The position numbers and the translations under genes are program-made. A stretch of 30,181 nt of DNA from the NCBI GenBank assembly GCA_964481765.1, contig CAYZVJ010000033.1, forward strand, positions 1 to 30,181, written 5' to 3'. The stretch is from G020353115 sp964481765. GTDB lineage: Bacteria; Bacteroidota; Bacteroidia; Bacteroidales; VadinHA17. The notes under the pieces are model-generated. The model saw only the letters and a program-made list of their open reading frames with translations, ran no database searches and was not told the origin of the DNA. Within the stretch, counting starts at the first letter, position 1. Every line of letters begins with the position of its first letter. This document shows positions 25,198 to 30,181 of this stretch, piece after piece.

Positions 25198-26840
25198 ATG
25201 GCATTGAAAGAATTATCCAAAAAAAACCACAGGATTGATCAGGTTAACATTGATATCGGGAAGGTCCCTCCACAGGCAATTGAACTTGAAGAAGCAGTAT
25301 TGGGGGCCATTATGCTGGAGAAGGATGCTGTCATATCCGTGCTGGATATTTTGCAACCCCTGAGCTTTTATAAAGAGGCACACCAGAAAATATACCGCGC
25401 CATTGTNNNNNNNNNNNNNNNNNNNNNNNNNNNNNNNNNNNNNNNNNNNNNNNNNNNNNNNNNNNNNNNNNNNNNNNNNNNNNNNNNNNNNNNNNNNNNN
25501 NNNNNNTGCAACCCCTGAGCTTTTATAAAGAGGCACACCAGAAAATATACCGCGCCATTGTAGACCTTTCATCCAACCAGAAACCAATTGATATTCTTAC
25601 CGTTACTGAGGAGCTCAGGTCGAAAAAGGAGCTGGAGGAAGTGGGTGGCCCGTTCTATATTACACAGCTTACCAGCAGGGTGGCTTCTGCCGCACACATC
25701 GAATACCATGCACGGATCGTTGCCCAAAAGTTCATCCAGAGGGAATTGATCCGGGTTTCAACAGATATCCAGAGCAGGGCATACGACGATAGCATTGATG
25801 TGGATGACCTGCTTGATATGTCAGAACAGGAACTCTTTGAGATAGCGGAAGGAAACATAAAAAGGGAAACTGCCAGGATAAATGTTTTGATGCAGATGGC
25901 CATTGAGCAGATTGAAGAGGCAAGCAAAAGGGAAGACAGCCTCAGCGGAGTCCCCTCCGGCTATACCAAACTGGACCGGATCACTTCCGGCTGGCAAAAG
26001 TCAGACCTCATCATTGTTGCTGCACGGCCATCCATGGGTAAAACGGCGTTCGCTCTCTCCATGGCACGGAATATTTCGGTGGAACACAATAAACCGGTTG
26101 CCGTATTCTCACTTGAAATGTCTTCTCTCCAACTGGTTAACCGGCTGATTGTTAGTGAAACGGAATTGCCTTCAAACCGGATCAGAAATGGAAATCTCGA
26201 TGAGAAGGAGTGGAAACAACTGGATGCAAAGATCAAAAGCCTGGTTGAAGCACCGCTGTTTATCGATGATACACCGGCCATTTCCATTTTTGAACTGAGA
26301 GCCAAATGCAGGAGGTTGAAACTGCAATACAACGTTGAACTGATCATCGTCGATTACCTTCAGCTGATGTCAGGCCCTGTCGAAGCCAGGGGAAACAGGG
26401 AACAGGAGGTTAGCAATATCTCACGGTCACTCAAAGCCATCGCCAAAGAACTGAATATTCCGATTATTGCCATCTCCCAGTTAAACCGGTCGGTTGAAAT
26501 GAGATCGGGTAGCAAGAGGCCCCAATTGTCCGACCTGCGGGAATCGGGCGCTATCGAACAGGATGCCGATATGGTGATATTTATCCACAGGCCTGAAAAA
26601 TATGGGATAACCGAAGATGCAGATGGAAATTCAACCGTCGGGTTGGCGGAAATCATCGTTGCCAAACACAGGAATGGCCCGGTGGGGGATATCCAACTGC
26701 GGTTCCGGGATGAGACAGCCAAGTTTGTGGAACTGGATGATATGGAGATCGATTACCTGAAGGGTGATGCCAGCCAGAAAACCTTTACCATTGGTTCGAG
26801 GATGAATAATGAGGGAGGTGGTGACAAGCAACCGTTCTGA
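25198..26840 (+). CDS. dnaB: Replicative DNA helicase DnaB (interrupted by a scaffold gap)
   Basis: Hexameric helicase that unwinds DNA at the replication fork. The start (25198) and the stop (26840) are in different frames as written because 100 N and a duplicated 55-base segment lie between. Removing those 155 bases restores one frame of 495 residues, normal for DnaB. The N-terminal primase-interacting domain begins PPQAIELEEAVLGAIM and runs to about residue 130. The RecA-like domain has Walker A RPSMGKTAF (Lys230 in the joined protein), Walker B LIIVDYLQLM, ISQLNRSVE and the SDLRESGAIEQDADMVIFIHRPE stretch. No intein is present. I consider the gene intact and the break an assembly artefact. 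Confidence 0.95.
25352..25406. repeat. 55-base contig-end overlap, left copy
   Basis: This segment, ending exactly at the N run, is identical to 25507-25561, which begins exactly after it. It marks overlapping contig ends and is not a biological repeat. Confidence 0.9.
25407..25506. other. Assembly gap of 100 N inside dnaB
   Basis: Exactly 100 N, the conventional placeholder for a gap of unknown size. Because the flanks are the same 55 bases, the true gap is most likely zero: the contigs overlap. Confidence 0.97.
25507..25561. repeat. 55-base contig-end overlap, right copy
   Basis: Identical to 25352-25406. Deleting one copy together with the N run removes 155 bases and rejoins the dnaB reading frame. 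Confidence 0.9.
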
Positions 26841-26860
26841 ATCCAGGGCAGGTACCGGTA

Positions 26861-27553
26861 TCACAGGATCTCTTTCAGCTCAAGCAGCGATTTTACCTGA
26901 TAGGTTGGTCCCGATTGAAATTCTTCTCCTGTGGGACTAAAAAATACCTGGTCCATACCAATACTCATCGCTCCTTCAATATCCACCTGGTAATTGTCAC
27001 CGATCATCAGACATTCGCCTGGTTTTGATTGAATGATTTCCAGCGTGTAATAGAAAAATTCCGGATTGGGTTTCAGGTACCCCGCCATTTCTGAAGTGAT
27101 TATGTTGGAAAAAAAATCGGTCAGTCCTGCATTCTGCAGTTTGGTAAATTGAACCTCGTTGAATCCGTTTGTTACAATATGAAGGGTGTATTTTGGCTGA
27201 AGATATTCCAGGATCTCCCGGGAAAAGGGAATTAATCTGGTTTTCTCCGGACTGAGAGCTATATATTGCTGATCAATTTTTTCTGCCAGCGATTTATCAT
27301 CGATCCCGAATTCCAGCAATGTGAGATAAAACCGCATCCACCGTAAGACCTCTTTCTCTATCTTTCCTTCCCTGTACTGACCCCATAACCGGTTATTGAA
27401 TTTGTGGTACACTTCTTCAAACTTCCTGAAGTCAGAATCCAGTACAGAAAGGTTGTAATCGTTAAAAATATCGGCAAATGCTTCTTTTGAATTTCCTTCA
27501 AAATCCCACAAGGTACCATCCAGATCGAAGAGAATATGCCTGTACTTCTTCAT
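26861..27553 (-). CDS. yjjG: YjjG-family HAD hydrolase (predicted nucleotidase)
   Basis: A 230-residue HAD-superfamily phosphatase with a helical cap inserted after motif I. Motif I is FDLDGTLWDFEGNS, with nucleophile Asp10 and acid/base Asp12; the TLWDFE continuation is typical of the YjjG group of non-canonical pyrimidine nucleotidases. Motif II is IVTNGF, the motif III lysine is in YLKPNPEFF, and motif IV is GDNYQVDIEGA. It probably dephosphorylates nucleotide monophosphates, which is a family-level inference. I chose the ATG at 27553: the frame extends four codons to a TTG at 27565, but a -7 box at 27570-27577 leaves a normal short leader only for the ATG. It is convergent with dnaB at 20 bases and divergent from the helicase gene. 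Confidence 0.88.
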   Translation of the reverse strand: MKKYRHILFDLDGTLWDFEGNSKEAFADIFNDYNLSVLDSDFRKFEEVYHKFNNRLWGQYREGKIEKEVLRWMRFYLTLLEFGIDDKSLAEKIDQQYIALSPEKTRLIPFSREILEYLQPKYTLHIVTNGFNEVQFTKLQNAGLTDFFSNIITSEMAGYLKPNPEFFYYTLEIIQSKPGECLMIGDNYQVDIEGAMSIGMDQVFFSPTGEEFQSGPTYQVKSLLELKEIL

Positions 27554-27569
27554 AATAATTAGCAAACTG

Positions 27570-27577
27570 CAAAGATA
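27570..27577 (-). promoter_or_regulatory. Promoter -7 box (TATCTTTG) for the yjjG-like gene
   Basis: Exact TAnnTTTG match on the minus strand, 16 bases upstream of the ATG at 27553. It helps to decide the start against the TTG at 27565. No -33 TTTG is seen at normal spacing. Confidence 0.5.
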
Positions 27578-27612
27578 GAAGATTTTGAAACGGGATTAAT
27601 GTCGAAAAAGAT

Positions 27613-27620
27613 TAATTTTG
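27613..27620 (+). promoter_or_regulatory. Promoter -7 box (TAATTTTG) for the DEAD-box helicase gene
   Basis: Exact TAnnTTTG match ending only 7 bases before the ATG, so the mRNA would be nearly leaderless. A TTTG at 27584-27587 is 25 bases upstream, a little far for -33. Confidence 0.4.
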
Positions 27621-27627
27621 GCGCTGA

Positions 27628-28767
27628 ATGAACTTTACGAAATTTAACTTTTCAAAAGAGATCTCACAGGGCATTGAAGCCATGGGATTTCGGGAACCGA
27701 CAGCCATTCAGATAGAGGCTATCCCTGCCATTCTCAATGGCAGGGACCTTATCGGTTGTGCCCAGACAGGAACCGGCAAAACAGCCGCCTATATATTGCC
27801 TCTGCTGGAAAAGATGATATACCTGCAAAGGCAGACAAAGGCAATCACCACCCTTGTCATTGCGCCCACACGGGAGCTGGCACTCCAGATTGACCAGCAT
27901 TTTGAAGGTTTTTCCTATTATGTCCCGGTTAGTTCTATTCCTGTTTATGGTGGGGGAGATGGAACAGCCTGGGATGTTCAGAAATCTGCCATGCTGAAAG
28001 GTGCAGATGTTGTGATTGCTACCCCGGGCAGACTTATCACCCACTTAAAGCTTGGTTATCTCTCCCTGAACCAGGTTAAATTCCTGGTGTTGGACGAGGC
28101 TGACAGGATGCTTGATATGGGCTTCTATGATGACATAGTCCAGATTATCGAATACCTTCCCGAACAGCGGCAAAACCTTCTCTTTTCTGCCACCATGCCA
28201 CCGGAGATCAGGCAGTTGGCTAAAAAGATACTGATCGATCCGGTGGAGATAAATATATCCCTCGCCAAGCCGGCGGAAGGGATTTTGCAAACAATCTACC
28301 GGGTAGAAAATCCATTGAAGACAAAATTGATCGTGAACCTGTTGTCTGGAAAAGATGTGCCCAGTATCCTGATCTTTTGTTCTACAAAAAATAGTGTTAA
28401 AATCCTTGAGAAAGAGTTGACCAAACTTGGATTCTCTGTCAGGGCAATTCACTCGGACCTGGTTCAGAAGGAGCGGGAAAAAGTGCTCCTGGAATTTAAA
28501 AACCGGAAGATCCAGATCCTGGTGGCAACCGATGTCATCTCCCGGGGTATCGATATTGAAAATATCGACCTGATCATTAATTATGATTCTCCCAGGGATG
28601 CAGAAGATTATGTACACCGGGTGGGAAGAACAGCACGTGCACAGGCAACCGGGGTCGCCATCACACTGGTCTCGAGGGATGAGGTGAAAATCATTTCCCG
28701 CATTGAAAAACTGATCGGATATACCATCTTCAGAAGTCCCCTGCCCCCGGAAATCAGCAGATCCTGA
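27628..28767 (+). CDS. DEAD-box ATP-dependent RNA helicase (RhlE-like)
   Basis: A 379-residue RNA helicase core with all motifs: Q motif FREPTAIQ (21-28), motif I AQTGTGKT (45-52), Ia PTRELALQ, Ib TPGR, II DEADRMLDMGF near residue 156, III SATMP, IV ILIFCSTKNS, V ATDVISRGIDI and VI HRVGRTARA. It ends shortly after the second RecA-like domain, without the basic C-terminal tail that many RhlE, DbpA or CsdA proteins use to bind RNA. The likely role is RNA remodelling in ribosome assembly or mRNA decay. It is cytoplasmic. It is divergent from the yjjG-like gene, with both -7 boxes packed into the 74-base gap between their start codons. Confidence 0.93.
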   Translation: MNFTKFNFSKEISQGIEAMGFREPTAIQIEAIPAILNGRDLIGCAQTGTGKTAAYILPLLEKMIYLQRQTKAITTLVIAPTRELALQIDQHFEGFSYYVPVSSIPVYGGGDGTAWDVQKSAMLKGADVVIATPGRLITHLKLGYLSLNQVKFLVLDEADRMLDMGFYDDIVQIIEYLPEQRQNLLFSATMPPEIRQLAKKILIDPVEINISLAKPAEGILQTIYRVENPLKTKLIVNLLSGKDVPSILIFCSTKNSVKILEKELTKLGFSVRAIHSDLVQKEREKVLLEFKNRKIQILVATDVISRGIDIENIDLIINYDSPRDAEDYVHRVGRTARAQATGVAITLVSRDEVKIISRIEKLIGYTIFRSPLPPEISRS

Positions 28768-28812
28768 TTGTTGCTGCAGTTGCAAAAGGTATCGTCTTCA
28801 AACGTAATCCAT

Positions 28813-28844
28813 CCCGGTTGCCGGGAAACCACCCGGCCTGGTGG
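28813..28844. repeat. Two tandem short hairpins downstream of the helicase gene
   Basis: CCCGG-TTG-CCGGG (28813-28825) is followed by CCACC-CGGCCT-GGTGG (28829-28844), 45 bases after the helicase stop. They may contribute to 3' end formation, but no T-run follows. Confidence 0.35.
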
Positions 28845-28887
28845 AAAACCTGATGGAAAATATGTTCGGAAAGAAAAAAATCCTGAT

Positions 28888-28895
28888 TACCTTTG
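28888..28895 (+). promoter_or_regulatory. Promoter -7 box (TACCTTTG) for rmuC
   Basis: Exact TAnnTTTG match ending 35 bases before the rmuC ATG, and the same octamer as before dnaB. No clear -33 TTTG. Confidence 0.4.
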
Positions 28896-28930
28896 TTTGT
28901 CTTCGGAATGATTGTGTAAATTGAACTGGT

Positions 28931-30181
28931 ATGGAAATTATCTACCTGGTTATAGGAATTGGCATTGGTGGGACCCTTGGCTGGCTTATCGTAAGATCCC
29001 GTTCATCCGGCGCCCGGGAAGTGTCGGAAGAGAAAATCAGGAATTTCACCGAACTGTTGAACAATACACATAATGAGCTGGAGATTAAAGAAGGTGAGAT
29101 CATCGAATTGAATAGAAGCCTTTCAGCTAAAGAGGCTGACCACCGGAACCTTCAGGAGAAACTGGATCAGCAAAAAACGGAAATTGAGAAAATCCAGGAG
29201 CGGTTTCAGGCTGAGTTTAAAAACCTGGCGAATGAGATCTTCGATGAGAAATCAAAAAAATTTACCGAACATAACCGGGTTAAACTCGATGAAATACTGA
29301 AACCCCTCAATGAGAAAATAAAAGACTTTGAGAAAAAAGTGGAGGAGACCTATGATAAGGAAGCACAACAGCGATTCTCATTGAAAGAGGAGGTCAAGAG
29401 GCTGGCTGAACTGAACCAGCAGGTCAGCAGGGAAGCAAGCAATCTGACCAAAGCACTGAAAGGAGACTCGAAAGCACGGGGTAACTGGGGAGAGATGATC
29501 CTGGAAAATATTCTTGAAAAATCGGGCCTCGAAAAAGACCGTGAGTATTTTATCCAACCTTCGTTCACCGATGATTCGGGCAAACGATTGCAACCCGATG
29601 TGGTAGTCGCTTATCCGGGAAACAGAAGCGTTGTTATCGATTCAAAAGTCTCCCTGAATGCATATGAAAAGTTTGTGGCAGCAGAAACCGATGAGATGAA
29701 AGAAGCGGCTAAGAAAGACCATCTCCAATCAGTCCGTAACCATATCCGGGAATTGAGTGAAAAGAACTACCAGGACATCCATAACCTGAAAAGCCTCGAT
29801 TTCGTGATGATGTTTCTGCCGGTTGAACCTGCCTATTATCTCGCTGTTCAGAGCGATACAAGTTTATGGACATTTGCCTACGAAAAGCGGATATTGCTGA
29901 TCAGCCCAACCAACCTGATCGCTGCACTGAGAATGGTCGAAAGCATGTGGCAGCAGGAATATCAGAATAAAAACGTGCTGGAAATAGCCCGGCAAAGCGG
30001 TGCCCTGTATGATAAATTTGAAGGACTGGTCACTGACCTGCTCGATGTGGGCAGAAAACTCGATTCAGCAAAGGTCAGCTATGAGAGTTCGATGAAAAAA
30101 CTGTCAGAAGGAAAAGGAAACCTGGTGAGCAGGGTGGAGCAGATCAAGAAACTGGGTGCGAAAACTCAAAAAACCCTTCCC
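28931..30181 (+). CDS. rmuC: RmuC family protein (3' end outside window)
   Basis: 417 codons are visible and the frame runs off the right edge. The start MEIIYLVIGIGIGGTLGWLI is an N-terminal membrane anchor (about 2-22), followed by a long charged coiled coil (about 30-150). The RmuC nuclease-like domain then begins with KGDSKARGNWGEMILENILE (about 176-195), the family hallmark. QPDVVVAYPGNRSVVIDSKVSLNAYEKF carries the PD-(D/E)xK-like D and DSK residues, and FLPVEPAY and LLISPTNLIAALRMVE follow. E. coli RmuC limits inversions at short inverted repeats; the biochemical activity is inferred from fold. Only a short C-terminal tail is likely missing. Confidence 0.95.
   Translation, partial: MEIIYLVIGIGIGGTLGWLIVRSRSSGAREVSEEKIRNFTELLNNTHNELEIKEGEIIELNRSLSAKEADHRNLQEKLDQQKTEIEKIQERFQAEFKNLANEIFDEKSKKFTEHNRVKLDEILKPLNEKIKDFEKKVEETYDKEAQQRFSLKEEVKRLAELNQQVSREASNLTKALKGDSKARGNWGEMILENILEKSGLEKDREYFIQPSFTDDSGKRLQPDVVVAYPGNRSVVIDSKVSLNAYEKFVAAETDEMKEAAKKDHLQSVRNHIRELSEKNYQDIHNLKSLDFVMMFLPVEPAYYLAVQSDTSLWTFAYEKRILLISPTNLIAALRMVESMWQQEYQNKNVLEIARQSGALYDKFEGLVTDLLDVGRKLDSAKVSYESSMKKLSEGKGNLVSRVEQIKKLGAKTQKTLP

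Noticed and set aside
25352..25561. True tandem duplication or an intein in dnaB
   Set aside because: The two copies abut the N run exactly on each side and the frame closes on merging, which is the pattern of overlapping contig ends. There is no intein sequence.
25641..26840. A separate helicase gene starting at GTG 25641, with an upstream short gene 25198-25518
   Set aside because: Both are parts of one dnaB gene. The frame is restored when the N run and one copy of the duplicated 55-mer are removed.
28045..28785. A 246-codon minus-strand open frame opposite the DEAD-box helicase
   Set aside because: It lies wholly antisense to a gene with all helicase motifs and its translation is rich in His, Cys and Gln without any domain, so it is a coding shadow.

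Overview
The window reads as chromosomal DNA of a Bacteroidota bacterium, most likely from the Bacteroidales/Marinilabiliales side of the phylum. Four things point there: a DUF4294 protein (a family I know only from this phylum), a type IX secretion (T9SS) type A C-terminal sorting domain, TAnnTTTG promoter -7 boxes before nine genes or operons, and tgt followed directly by an LptF/G permease. A run of exactly 100 N (25407-25506), flanked by the same 55 bases on both sides, shows that this is a draft scaffold or MAG.

Layout. 1-359: tail of a DUF4294 protein. 463-1944: a Fic-family enzyme with an AbiEi-like N-terminal region, AT-rich, followed by a palindromic block (2020-2094). 2116-3430: elbB and thpR, transcribed apart. 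3427-5958 (minus): a polyprenyl-phosphate sugar transferase and a degenerate Gfo/Idh/MocA protein. 6077-10355 (plus): pcm, an MBL-fold hydrolase and full-length gcvP. 10587-15424 (minus): apparent operon of PASTA protein, T9SS cargo protein, rluD family gene and ddl. 15652-17163: exported serine hydrolase. 17177-19799 (minus): family 2 glycosyltransferase, ECF sigma factor, rsmG and rpmH. 19914-22138: tgt and LptF/G permease. 22257-24149: carboxyltransferase and biotin carrier protein. 24156-24980 (minus): ispE. 25198-26840: dnaB interrupted by the scaffold gap. 26861-27553 (minus): YjjG-like HAD phosphatase. 27628-28767: DEAD-box helicase. 28931 to the end: rmuC, cut by the window edge.

Most of this is housekeeping: cell-envelope synthesis (ddl, PASTA protein, LptF/G, sugar transferase), RNA modification and ribosome (tgt, rsmG, rluD family, rpmH, thpR), replication and DNA maintenance (dnaB, rmuC), and metabolism (gcvP, ispE, carboxyltransferase plus biotin carrier). 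The only clearly accessory-looking gene is the Fic fusion. I found no tRNA, rRNA, CRISPR array, insertion sequence or prophage. No gene-free stretch exceeds 300 bases. The longest are 10356-10586 (a palindromic repeat), 15425-15651 (divergent promoter region) and 24981-25197 (AT-rich dnaB upstream region). I do not see a multi-gene undescribed system. The best leads are the Fic fusion, the atypical TGT and Gfo/Idh proteins, and the T9SS cargo gene inside a cell-wall operon.
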